Below, piece after piece: positions 32,228 to 40,067 of a stretch of 64,000 bases of DNA. Source of the DNA: CAZDWZ01 sp964509425 (lineage in GTDB: Bacteria; Bdellovibrionota_C; UBA2361; SZUA-149; CAZDWZ01); the NCBI GenBank assembly GCA_964509425.1, contig CAZDWZ010000018.1:1-64000 (forward strand), written 5' to 3'. Under the pieces are notes generated by a model. The model searched no databases, was not told the DNA's origin, and saw nothing but the letters and a program-made list of their open reading frames with translations. Made by a program: the position numbers and the translations under genes. The first letter of the stretch is position 1. Every line of letters starts with the position of its first letter.

Positions 32228-34751
32228 ACCGCCCCCGCACAAACCAACGGGCGAGCAGACCTACTCACGGGCCGACGCTCGGGCCGACGACGGAGAGACC
32301 GCCCGGCAAGCTCACCATTCGACAGAAACTCGCAACTCTCGCCCGGCTCCAAAGGCGAGCCTCTCGTACATGGTTGAGTCTGTTCTTGGTTTTCTGCTTG
32401 TGAGCTTTTCGGCGTTCAGGTTCCCGAGCGCGACATCGACGGAGCTCGACGCGTCATGGCAAATCGCGCTCGGATACTTTCTCCAGAAAAAGTTGCTTGC
32501 TGGAGTGGACTACGTATTTCCATACGGTCCGTTCGGCTATTTTTGGTCGCCGAACGTCACCTACTATCCGCCGCTTGCTACTTTGCATCTTTGCTGGTGG
32601 ATGGTTTTCTCCAGTTCATTTGCGGTGTTTGTTCTTCTTTGTGCTTCTCGACTGTCTACCCGCGCGGCACGTTTGGGATTTGTAGGGACGCTGGCTGCAC
32701 TCTGCGTCGCGTTCTCCTATGAAGTCCTTTATTTCGCCTACATCTGCTCCGGTGTTTCGTTGCTTTTTTCTCCTCCTCGTTCGCTTGCGAGCGGGAAGCG
32801 ATTTGCGGGCCTGCTCGTCAGCGTCGTTATCGCCTTCGCATTTCTTTCGCTCACGAAACTGAGCATCATTATCGTCTCTGCACTCGGACTAGCCTCAGTG
32901 TGTGGTTACTATTGTGCTCGGCGCAGGTATGCTCTCGCCGCTTGCACGCTGTTTAGTTACGCCGCGGTTTCGCTCACGTTATGGCTGCTGACCGGGCAAG
33001 GTCTGACTAATATCGAAGACTTCGTGCGAACTTCTCTCGAGGTGGGTGCGGGGTACAGCTCTGGTATGTCGCTCAGAGTTGCCGATTATAGAGCGTGGTT
33101 TATTTCACTTGCCGTTTGTTCGTTGGTTGCACTCCTCACCGCCATCAAAGCGTGGAAAGCAGATGATAAGGCGCTCCCGCTGTTCAGCGGTGGATTTGTG
33201 GTGATCACCCTTCTCCTCGCAATGAAAGGGAGCTTTGTTCGCACATTCGGCCTTTGGTTTTTCGGATTTGCCTTTTGTGCTCCGTTTTTTATCTCCGCCT
33301 CTGGGCCGCTCACCGCGAGAAAGCGTCTGTTCTACGTCTCGGTATTTCTGCTCTACGAGGTCACTGTTGTCGTTGGACTTCTGCAGCTCCCCGCAGCCAC
33401 CGGACATAAATACGTATCCACTGCGGAGCGGATCACCGCTCCGTGGATTACTCATGTGGGAAGCAACCTCGAGGGACTGCTTTTTTTTAGAAGGAAAATC
33501 GACAGACTTGATGAGACCTGGAAACTTGCGGTTCAGGAGGCGAGCTTACCGGCGGTTCGAGAGTATGTTGGGAATCAATCGATTGATTTGATTCCCTATG
33601 AACCCGCTCGCCTGATTCTCAATGGTCTCAACTATCGGCCGCGGCCTGCGTTTCAGAGCTACATGGCCTACACGGAGCAATTACAGGATTTAAATCTTCA
33701 GTTCTACCGCTCGGCCAGCGCTCCACGCTTCGTGTTATTTCGCGTGGCAACCATCGACGGTCGGTTCCCAATCGGCGACGACGGAAAAGCAATTCAGTAT
33801 CTTTTCGAGAACTACCGCCCCGTGATGCGTGAAGACGAGCATATTCTCTTTGAGCGAAGCGATGCCGCACAAAGGAGAGAGCCTCCCGAGAAATCTTTGG
33901 GAGTCCAAACGGTGCCGCTGAATCATGCCCTTGAAGCACCACGTCCGAAGGACTCAAGCGTTAGCGTTCGCGTGAACCTTAAAAAAACTTTTCTCGGGCA
34001 TGTATTTGAAACGCTCCATGCACTGCCGCATGTGTTCCTGGAGATAGAAACCGAGGGCGGACAGCAAATCGCTGGAAAGCTCGTCCCCGGAATTGGCGAA
34101 TCCGGAATAATGATCGCACCGCTTCTTATTTCGAATGTCGATTGGGTTGATTATTTTCTCGGTGCGCGAGTGCCAGCCGCAAAGCAGCTCACTATCCGGC
34201 TTGAGTCGCCCCTTGGCCGCTGGATGTATGGAGATACGGCTGAAGTCGAGTTTCTCGTTCGAAGTAAAACTCAACCTGCCGTCGATCCCGCCGTAGAAAA
34301 AGCGTTGAGCCCGCGCTTCAACAGTTTCTTTTCGCCCCAGCCAGTTGAGCTGAAGACATTAGGTGGCCGTCCCGAAGTAATGCGGCTCGAAGGAAAGCGA
34401 GTGCTTTTTCTCCATGCGCCGAGCTGGGTTCATCTCCCGCTGGAGACGAAAGGAACGTACCGGCTGCATGCCGAGTTCGGAATTATGCCGGGCGCCGAAA
34501 CGAACGCCGATCCGACGCTTCGGACCGACGGAGTTGTTTTTTCCTTTCGTATAAATGACCAGATTCTTAGTGAGCAGGAACTCCGCCCCGTGGAAAGAAT
34601 TGAAGATCGCGCTACCGCGTCTTTCACCACCGAATTCCGTGTGACCGACCCTTCAACCTTGGTGGCAGAAGCTCGAATCGGAGCGAGCGGCAACGGCAAC
34701 GCTGATTGGTCTTATTGGAAGACTATCACCGTGGAGCGTGTTGGAGATTAG
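32211..34751 (+). CDS. Large multi-membrane protein with C-terminal beta domain
   Basis: An 846-residue protein. The start ATG 32211 overlaps the glycosyltransferase end by 17 nt and follows GGGGTGAG; ATG 32370 is the alternative, right before helix 1. The first ~55 residues are low-complexity and basic. Residues about 55-390 hold about ten transmembrane helices (for example LHLCWWMVFSSSFAVFVLL, GLLVSVVIAFAFLSL, FGLWFFGFAFCAPFFIS). The first periplasmic loop contains TELDASWQIALGYFLQKKLLAGVDYVFP, with Asp, Trp and Tyr residues as in GT-C or O-antigen-ligase-like loops. The last 400 residues are strand-rich and soluble, possibly carbohydrate-binding. Family not named; role in envelope glycan assembly is inferred from context. 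Confidence 0.75.
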   Translation: MRTARRPPPHKPTGEQTYSRADARADDGETARQAHHSTETRNSRPAPKASLSYMVESVLGFLLVSFSAFRFPSATSTELDASWQIALGYFLQKKLLAGVDYVFPYGPFGYFWSPNVTYYPPLATLHLCWWMVFSSSFAVFVLLCASRLSTRAARLGFVGTLAALCVAFSYEVLYFAYICSGVSLLFSPPRSLASGKRFAGLLVSVVIAFAFLSLTKLSIIIVSALGLASVCGYYCARRRYALAACTLFSYAAVSLTLWLLTGQGLTNIEDFVRTSLEVGAGYSSGMSLRVADYRAWFISLAVCSLVALLTAIKAWKADDKALPLFSGGFVVITLLLAMKGSFVRTFGLWFFGFAFCAPFFISASGPLTARKRLFYVSVFLLYEVTVVVGLLQLPAATGHKYVSTAERITAPWITHVGSNLEGLLFFRRKIDRLDETWKLAVQEASLPAVREYVGNQSIDLIPYEPARLILNGLNYRPRPAFQSYMAYTEQLQDLNLQFYRSASAPRFVLFRVATIDGRFPIGDDGKAIQYLFENYRPVMREDEHILFERSDAAQRREPPEKSLGVQTVPLNHALEAPRPKDSSVSVRVNLKKTFLGHVFETLHALPHVFLEIETEGGQQIAGKLVPGIGESGIMIAPLLISNVDWVDYFLGARVPAAKQLTIRLESPLGRWMYGDTAEVEFLVRSKTQPAVDPAVEKALSPRFNSFFSPQPVELKTLGGRPEVMRLEGKRVLFLHAPSWVHLPLETKGTYRLHAEFGIMPGAETNADPTLRTDGVVFSFRINDQILSEQELRPVERIEDRATASFTTEFRVTDPSTLVAEARIGASGNGNADWSYWKTITVERVGD

Positions 34752-34880
34752 CTTCCCACGTTCTGAAGAGATATAACTGAGGTGTTCGCTGATTGAGATA
34801 GATCTTAGGGCTTCTCAAACAAGCACCACCCGCCGGGATGACGTTCAGCACAATGCTGCACAAGTGCCTCAAGGGACTGA

Positions 34881-34906
34881 GGGGGAAAAGTTCCAACTTT
34901 TCCCCC
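34881..34906. terminator. Perfect hairpin between the envelope cluster and module I
   Basis: GGGGGAAAAGTT / AACTTTTCCCCC with a 2-nt spacer, 10 nt from the stop codon of module I. No U-tract on either side; it can serve both converging genes. Confidence 0.65.
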
Positions 34907-34915
34907 GCCCCATTT

Positions 34916-35494
34916 CTACACCTCCTTCGCGAATCCCAAGATCTCGACGATGCGGACGACGAGGGCCTCCGGCGAGTCTCCGAGCGAAGCCCGGAAGTCG
35001 GCCGGAAGCTGGGAGATCTCTTCCGCCGATCCCATTGTCTCAGGATGGAGGAGGAGGACGAGAACATCTCGGAGGTATTCCTGTGCCCGGAAGCTGTTCA
35101 GAAGTGTTGTCAGCGCGAGGCCCGATGTGCCGGTGTTGATGATCACCAAGTCCGCCGCGTCCTTACGCAGCTCCGGCTCGAAGGCGTTCGGGTCGGTCTG
35201 AACGCGGAGCGGTGCGAACCGCCGGTCGGCGCCGAGCAGACGCGCCAACGATCCGGAGCGTGCCGTATCGTCGTCGAGCAGGTAGACATGCGCCCGATCG
35301 ACGAAGATGGCGTTCGTGGCGAGGGTGGTCGTGAGGCGGTAGCGGAGGACGCTCGCCCGGTGATAGCGGCGAACTCGCTTCTGTCCGGCCTGACGAAAGC
35401 CGCGAAGCGTGCCCTCTTCAAACATTCGGGTGACGACGCCCTGGCTGAAGCCGAGCATTCGCATCACCTGTTCGATTCCGAAGAAGTGTTGCAT
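34916..35494 (-). CDS. HTH protein with degenerate receiver-like domain (module I)
   Basis: A 192-residue cytosolic protein. Residues 1-60 look like a MerR/excisionase-type helix-turn-helix: IEQVMRMLGFSQGVVTRMFE then GTLRGFRQAGQKRVRRYHRASV. Residues about 65-190 read like a response-regulator receiver: VYLLDDDTARSGSLARLL (acidic Asp triplet at the end of strand 1), LRKDAADLVIINTGTSGLALT at the strand-3 position, and VLVLLLHPE near strand 4. In strand 3 the phosphorylated Asp is replaced by Asn, and the strand-5 Lys is not evident, so it is probably a pseudo-receiver. ATG 35494 has GGAG 10 nt upstream. A DNA-binding regulator whose signal input is non-phosphorylation is the simplest reading. 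Confidence 0.65.
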   Translation of the reverse strand: MQHFFGIEQVMRMLGFSQGVVTRMFEEGTLRGFRQAGQKRVRRYHRASVLRYRLTTTLATNAIFVDRAHVYLLDDDTARSGSLARLLGADRRFAPLRVQTDPNAFEPELRKDAADLVIINTGTSGLALTTLLNSFRAQEYLRDVLVLLLHPETMGSAEEISQLPADFRASLGDSPEALVVRIVEILGFAKEV

Positions 35495-35571
35495 GTGTTG
35501 GATACTCCGAGCGACCTGGTTTCCCGATATTGAGAAATGCGAATTGAACCAAGCGAAAACCGGTGCAGCAC

Positions 35572-35620
35572 TGCGCCGATTACTTTCCGCCGGCCCCCGG
35601 CGAAACGATCTGTCGGCGCA
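35572..35620. promoter_or_regulatory. Nested inverted repeats upstream of module I
   Basis: Outer TGCGCCGA / TCGGCGCA (8 bp, perfect) surrounds inner CGCCGG-CCC-CCGGCG. It lies about 78 nt upstream of the module I start and may be an operator for its helix-turn-helix protein or an mRNA leader structure. The rest of 35495-36009 shows no gene; GCTCG-N25-CGAGC lies near 35950. Confidence 0.4.
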
Positions 35621-36009
35621 ACGATGTGAATCAAGGATTTAACTGAAATCGGGTAGTTGAGAGAACTCTCGGGCACCAAGTATACTTGAATGGAAGGACA
35701 AAATCAATTTGACGTCGTTCGTTAGCGAGTCGCTTGCGGAGAGATCGGCAGCACCCCGGTCCAGCGCTCTTTCCCATGAGGGACCGATATTCACGTTCGA
35801 AATGTGGTTTGTCCGCGAATGAAATTCGAGCGTATTTCCGCGCGATCGTCTTTCTTCGGCTTGCCCTGGAATTAGCGGCGCGTTAAGCGCACATGAGTAG
35901 GAGAGAACATCATTTGAGTAGAAGACGACGATTCGACGGTGCACGATAGCTCGCGTTCCTTCGGAGTTGAGTTGTTCCGAGCGATGATCGGGTTGCCGCT
36001 CGGGTTGTA

Positions 36010-36026
36010 GGGACCTTTCAGGTCCC
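36010..36026 (+). promoter_or_regulatory. Leader hairpin of module J
   Basis: GGGACCT-TTC-AGGTCCC, perfect 7-bp stem with 3-nt loop, ending 4 nt before the GAGAGG ribosome site. Its right side is part of the 14-base sequence CTTTCAGGTCCCGG repeated at 36486-36499 beyond the gene. Confidence 0.5.
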
Positions 36027-36043
36027 GGTCGAGAGGTTTCGTC

Positions 36044-36442
36044 ATGTCCGCTCCGCGTTCGATCGGTCGGGGAGAGAACAACTGGGGATTGTTCTTCACC
36101 GGTGTCGCACTGGTGTTTGCGGGCTTCCTCATCACGCAGGCCGTCGAGGACTCGCAAGACTGGGCGGGATTAAACGTGATCCTCCTCGGAGTCGTTCCCA
36201 CGGCGGTCGGCGGGTATCGCATCTGGCGCGCTGGCGAGTCGCAGGCCGCCTGTCTTGCACTCGCGTTGACGTGGATCTGGTACGCTTCGTCGATTCTCGT
36301 GGGCATCATGCTCAGTGCCCAGGACGACTCCGGAAGCATCGGGGAACTCTCCGCGCACCCTCAGGCCGCAGCGTTCATGGGCAGCTGGTACGTCATCTGC
36401 CTCGCAAGCTGGTTCGCCGTGATTCCGCATCAGAAGGACTGA
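36044..36442 (+). CDS. Four-helix membrane protein (module J)
   Basis: A 132-residue integral membrane protein. ATG 36044 has GAGAGG 7 nt upstream. Four hydrophobic segments are visible: WGLFFTGVALVFAGFLITQA, LNVILLGVVPTAVGGYRIW, AACLALALTWIWYASSILVG and AFMGSWYVICLASWFAVIPH. The loops are short; a basic ARGE-type segment (RAGESQ) lies between helices 2 and 3. No known family motif or conserved charged pair. Both ends are marked by hairpins and by an exact 14-bp direct repeat (36015-36028, 36486-36499). Function unknown. Confidence 0.68.
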   Translation: MSAPRSIGRGENNWGLFFTGVALVFAGFLITQAVEDSQDWAGLNVILLGVVPTAVGGYRIWRAGESQAACLALALTWIWYASSILVGIMLSAQDDSGSIGELSAHPQAAAFMGSWYVICLASWFAVIPHQKD

Positions 36443-36451
36443 CACTGTACA

Positions 36452-36521
36452 GGTGGCATTCACCCTTATGAGGGAGCGCCATCGGCTTTCAGGTCCCGGC
36501 ATCCGCTCGGATGCTCGGGAC
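36452..36521 (+). terminator. Two hairpins after module J
   Basis: First GGTGGC-AT..CCCT-N4-AGGG..GCCATC (36452-36483), a bulged stem. Second GTCCCGGCATCC / GGATGCTCGGGAC (36493-36521) with one bulged base. Neither has a U-tract. Confidence 0.5.
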
Positions 36522-36573
36522 AACTCAGCTTTGAAAAACGCAGCCTGGTTTTCGGGGGTTGTTTGCATTTTCG

Positions 36574-36620
36574 GGTACTGGGTTCACTTTGCGTAGTCGA
36601 CTCAAGATGCCCCCGGTACT
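36574..36620. repeat. REP-like palindrome, copy 1
   Basis: Arms carry GGTACTGGGTTCACTTTG on the left and CTCAAGATGCCCCCGGTACT on the right. The right arm is the same sequence family as the right arms at 48260-48288 and 61040-61068 (CTCAAGATGAACTCGGCACC in copy 3), diverged by several bases. Confidence 0.45.
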
Positions 36621-36671
36621 AGAACAATCCAAAGATTGGGTTCGCGCGTGGGCGTGAGCACCCGCCCTTAA

Positions 36672-37163
36672 TTATGAGGGCTCTTCATCTCCATCCATTC
36701 CAAGCTCTTTCAATACTTCACTTAACTGAAGAGTGGCACGCCGCGCGTCTGCGTAAGGAACATGAAGTTCAAAAATCTGAACCTCCGCCGGCCCGGACGA
36801 CAAACCGGTGGGGTACGAAGCCGAGGTGTAGCGATAGGTGTTGGCTTCTTCGTTTTTCAAAGTCTTCGCTCGGACTATGCAGTGCACACCCCTCCTTAAC
36901 AGCATCTCGGCAACGACCTCCAGCGAGCGACGTGAATTTTCGACCCTCTCGCTATCGGCTTGGTCCGCGTGAATTGCGAAAATCATGGCTGATGATTCTG
37001 CCCCAAGAATTTGAGAGAGGAGAGCGTGCATTCGAAAAAGCGCCCCGCCGACGCGGCTATCGCTTCGCATATATCCTTTGTTACAGGCCTTCAAGAGCAG
37101 CTGGGCAAATGGAACGATGAAGTAGCGGATAAGGGCGGAGCGCAAAATCTTCTCCTCGGGCAT
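36672..37163 (-). CDS. Hypothetical protein
   Basis: A 163-residue soluble protein of unknown family (starting at ATG 37163; a TTG at 37220 would add 19 residues). It starts MPEEKILRSALIRYFIVPFA. The central part, SSAMIFAIHADQADSERVENSRRSLE and AEMLLRRGVHCIVRA, alternates strands and helices like a small alpha/beta domain; ending FELHVPYADARRATLQLSEVLKELG is an amphipathic pair. No signal peptide. The order of strands resembles double-psi or ferredoxin-like folds but this is a guess. The start lacks a strong ribosome site. Confidence 0.6.
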   Translation of the reverse strand: MPEEKILRSALIRYFIVPFAQLLLKACNKGYMRSDSRVGGALFRMHALLSQILGAESSAMIFAIHADQADSERVENSRRSLEVVAEMLLRRGVHCIVRAKTLKNEEANTYRYTSASYPTGLSSGPAEVQIFELHVPYADARRATLQLSEVLKELGMDGDEEPS

Positions 37164-37281
37164 CACACATCTACAACCCAAACGCCCAAACTCTATCGGT
37201 GTTGTCCTTCGTTCGTCCAATTTTTGCGTTTTCGAGTGCCGCGCTCATTCGGATGTTCTGAGGACGTGAGAACCAGCCGCA

Positions 37282-37455
37282 TCAAACTTCACCATTCGCC
37301 AGCTCGATAAAGTTCTCGCTATGGTAACCCGAGTAAACTCGTCCGCTCCGTGGATCGGCGATCACACAGTGCCCCTCCATATTGGGAATCTCTCCCAGGA
37401 AGACATAGATTTCTCCATGCTGGAACGGATAAGCGACACGAAAGCTTACCTCCAT
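37282..37455 (-). CDS. Small hypothetical protein
   Basis: A 57-residue protein (an in-frame GTG at 37539 would extend it to 85 residues). The core SFRVAYPFQHGEIYVFLGEIP then NMEGHCVIADPRSGRVYSGYHSENFIEL looks like a compact beta domain and is convincing as coding sequence by residue pattern. The H..NFI.L tail and the GHCVIAD strand remind me of small one-domain proteins seen in Myxococcota and Planctomycetota, with no known function. No signal peptide. Ribosome site not clear, so the start is uncertain. Confidence 0.55.
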   Translation of the reverse strand: MEVSFRVAYPFQHGEIYVFLGEIPNMEGHCVIADPRSGRVYSGYHSENFIELANGEV

Positions 37456-37653
37456 ATGCGAGAGTTCACATCGCACCAATGAGTTGCGTCTTGGGAGCTT
37501 CCAATCTTCTTTACCCGTTCTCATCCGACAATTTTCCACTCACGATGAATTCGTTACCAGGACAAGATCAAAATACTCTTTCCTGCGCCTTCCAGGGAAC
37601 ATCCTGTTTGGAGGCGCCCATAACCTGCTCGGCTGTCAATTCTAGAGGTGTGT

Positions 37654-38160
37654 ATGGTTAAATCAGTTCTTACTGGTTGTTTTTGCTATGTTTTTCTCGG
37701 TATGGTCGGCTCGGCAATGGCAATTGATGCTTTTGGTCCGACTCAGGCCTCCCCGGCTCCGGCAAGCGGGATTCCTGCTCCGGAGGGCGACGTTCAAGAA
37801 GTCGATGCCGATGCGCCGGCGGATGAACTTGGGGTTCATATCTTTACCGGACCGGACGTAAAGTACTGCACGGCTGATATCAACAACGACGGAATCGTCG
37901 ATGCTGGTCAGCCGCAAACGTTTATTTTCCCGGCTCCACCGAATGGTACGAATGTGGGACTGGCACAGGCAAGATGTCACGCCTGCTCCTGGAATATCGC
38001 TGAAGGGGTGAGAGACTGCAGCCAGGCCGGATTGCAGGGACTTAGTCAGTGTATGTCATTCTGTGCTAATGGTTTGGAGACACAGATCGTCTCGCTCCTT
38101 CTTACGGAATGGTGCGAGTGCAAGGCGAATCCGCAAGCAAACCCGATGCCGATTCCATAG
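37654..38160 (+). CDS. Secreted cysteine-rich protein with EF-hand-like loop
   Basis: A 168-residue exported protein. ATG 37654 has AGAGGTG upstream. Signal peptide: MVKSVLTGCFCYVFLGMVGSAMA, cleavage after AMA (about 23). The mature part starts with a Pro/Ala/Glu-rich region, then TADINNDGIVDAGQP, a DxNxDGxxD calcium-binding loop of dockerin/EF-hand type, then eight cysteines in the last 90 residues (CHACSWNIAEGVRDCSQ, QCMSFC, WCECK), likely disulfide-bonded in the periplasm or outside. Neither motif identifies a known family. Belongs to the exported small-protein group of this window. Confidence 0.75.
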   Translation: MVKSVLTGCFCYVFLGMVGSAMAIDAFGPTQASPAPASGIPAPEGDVQEVDADAPADELGVHIFTGPDVKYCTADINNDGIVDAGQPQTFIFPAPPNGTNVGLAQARCHACSWNIAEGVRDCSQAGLQGLSQCMSFCANGLETQIVSLLLTEWCECKANPQANPMPIP

Positions 38161-38557
38161 AGTAATCGAATGCCCTTCCGGCCTGGCCCTGAGACGATGG
38201 AGCTTACGGGATCTGTGAAAGAGAGATCATAGTGAGCAATCGTTTGGATTCTTCCGACAGACTCGTCGGGCGAAGACATCGGCCAGTTCCGGAAGAGCCT
38301 GACACCAGTTTCTCGGTGGCTCGAAGGACACTCTAGCTTCCCCCGCCGCCGGTCTCGAATACCTACTAAGCCGTGAACCTCAGCACGCGGAGCGAGGCCC
38401 TGCTCTTCGAGTTTACCACCGAGATTCCAACTTTCCGTCCGCAATCCTGTGCAACCGCTGCAACTGCGGCAAGGAGCTTAAACAGCAGAGACCGGCCCCT
38501 GCGAGCCCGGGCAGTTGGTTCAGCCTTGGGCTCCGATGCCTTTCGGCGTACCTGGGT
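38161..38557. other. Intergenic region, no clear gene
   Basis: About 400 bases between convergent genes. Open frames exist but none has a ribosome site or recognisable motif; one contains CNRCNCGKEL-like cysteines near 38455 and could be a zinc-ribbon remnant, which I do not claim. Confidence 0.3.
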
Positions 38558-38833
38558 CTATAGCTCGGGTCCGCTTCTTCGGATTCGAAATTGCAGGTGC
38601 AGCAGTTGATCGAGGAGATGCAAAATGATTGGAACTGCTTCATCATTCACGCCGAAATCGTTTCTCAATTGAACGATGAACCGCAGTCGCGCAATGTCTT
38701 CTTCGTCAAATGCAGGTGTTTCAGGGTCTGCGGGAGCGATCCATTCATTCTGAATACATTCAAGAACGATCTGCCGCTTGAGTCCGGTAATTCGAGCAGC
38801 TTCTTCTAAAAGGAACGATCGTCGCACCGTCAT
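38558..38833 (-). CDS. cbpM: CbpM-like chaperone modulator (MerR-type HTH)
   Basis: A 91-residue protein encoded directly after the DnaJ-like gene, whose TGA overlaps the ATG (TGATG). It starts MTVRRSFLLEEAARITGLKR, the MerR-type winged helix of CbpM, followed by ECIQNEWIAPADPETPAFDEEDIARLRFIVQLRNDFGVNDEAVPIILHLLDQL, the typical helices of this family. CbpM binds CbpA and inhibits its co-chaperone and DNA-binding activities. Length matches the known proteins. The tail (LQFRIRRSGPEL) is unremarkable. Operon partner and motif order make the call secure. Confidence 0.85.
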   Translation of the reverse strand: MTVRRSFLLEEAARITGLKRQIVLECIQNEWIAPADPETPAFDEEDIARLRFIVQLRNDFGVNDEAVPIILHLLDQLLHLQFRIRRSGPEL

Positions 38834-39735
38834 CACCGTACGCCTCCATCATTCTCCAGCTGCTCACGAGGATTATACGGATGGGAACTACCAGCATTCC
38901 GAATTGCCTCTTCTAACTTGGAATCTACATGAGGAGGCATGACAAGCTTGAGCGTGACAATAAGATCTCCCCGAGTGGAGCCTCTTGCTGCCGGAACGCC
39001 TTTCCCTTTTATTCTGAGCTTTGAGCCGGTAGCCGAACGCGGAGGAACTTTCATGAGAACAGGCTTCTCCAAAGTCGGCACTTTTATCTCAGCACCCAGA
39101 ACGGCCTCGTACAGCGTGATCGGGACTTCCATTTCCAGCGCCTGGCCGTTTCTCGTGAAGATGTGCGACGGACTTACTTTGATCTCAATATAGACGTCGC
39201 TCGGGTCGGCGGCTTCGTTGGCTTTCGCACCTAGACCCCGTAGCCTGAGTGTTTTTCCGGATTCGACACCGGGCGGAATACGCACCTTGATCGATTTGCC
39301 GCTTGGCAGCGACAATTCTTTTTCTCCGCCGAGTATTGCTTCTCGAAAATCCACCTCAAGCACATAGTGCTCATCGGATTGCCGTCTCAGGAGCTCCTCG
39401 AACAGCTCGGAGCTAAATCCTCCAAAGGCAGAGGCATAACGGCCGCCATCGTGCTGGGTCTCGTAGTAGAACGGGCCACCCTGCGGGCGCTCATGCTGCG
39501 GATGAACGGGAGCTCCGGTGGCATCGATTTCACCGCGATCAAACTTGGCTCGCTTCTCCGGACTGCCAAGGAGCTCGTTTGCGTTATTCACCTCTTTGAA
39601 TTTCGCCTCTGCCTTCGCGTTTCCCGGATTGAGGTCGGGATGGTACTTACGCGCGAGCTTGCGATAGGCGTTCCGTATTTCCTCCGCGGATGCCGATGGT
39701 TGAAGGCCGAGAACTGTATACGGGTCGGTTACCAT
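38833..39735 (-). CDS. cbpA: CbpA-type DnaJ co-chaperone
   Basis: A 300-residue protein: J-domain (residues 1-70) with DPYTVLGLQPSASAEEIRNAYRKLARKYHPDLNPGNA, including HPD, then a Gly/His-rich linker and two C-terminal substrate-binding domains (from EHYVLEVDFREAILGGEKELSLPSGKSIKVRIPPG). It lacks the four CxxCxGxG zinc repeats, so it is the CbpA rather than DnaJ type. It works with DnaK and binds curved DNA. The ribosome site is weak (AGGGAAG upstream). Coupled translationally to cbpM by a 1-base overlap. Confidence 0.9.
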   Translation of the reverse strand: MVTDPYTVLGLQPSASAEEIRNAYRKLARKYHPDLNPGNAKAEAKFKEVNNANELLGSPEKRAKFDRGEIDATGAPVHPQHERPQGGPFYYETQHDGGRYASAFGGFSSELFEELLRRQSDEHYVLEVDFREAILGGEKELSLPSGKSIKVRIPPGVESGKTLRLRGLGAKANEAADPSDVYIEIKVSPSHIFTRNGQALEMEVPITLYEAVLGAEIKVPTLEKPVLMKVPPRSATGSKLRIKGKGVPAARGSTRGDLIVTLKLVMPPHVDSKLEEAIRNAGSSHPYNPREQLENDGGVR

Positions 39736-40067
39736 GGGGCTGTGGATTAAATCTTCCCTCGTTATTCGGTCCAGTGGTGAGGATATCTCTGGGCAAGCCC
39801 TTTCGTTTGAAAATAAGCTGCCTGCTGTTCGCTCCAGAACGCGCCGCCCAAATGCCGTCTCTCTTTCGCCAGACTGCGCAATTCGCTAATCCGAATCCTT
39901 TGAAATTCGGATCTGTCCGGCCCGTGCAATCCCCCCATACTTCCGTTTTACGAAATGTGTGCAATCGTAGGGTCAAAGCTGAGGGCACTTTATCGCATCA
40001 CCGAAACCTCCAATATGAGAGTCGTCACAAAAAGCAGCACTATGGAAGACTATTATCGAGTCCCGAC
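39736..40067. other. Intergenic region between cbpA and the receiver-CRP gene
   Basis: About 330 bases with a perfect hairpin ATCCGAAT-N8-ATTCGGAT at 39889-39912, which could end transcription of the upstream minus-strand regulator gene. No gene seen. Confidence 0.4.

Noticed and set aside
38373..38609. Small frame with CNRCNCGKEL-like cysteines as a zinc-ribbon gene
   Set aside because: There is no ribosome site, the cysteine-containing frame differs from the longest open frame, and no intact domain follows.
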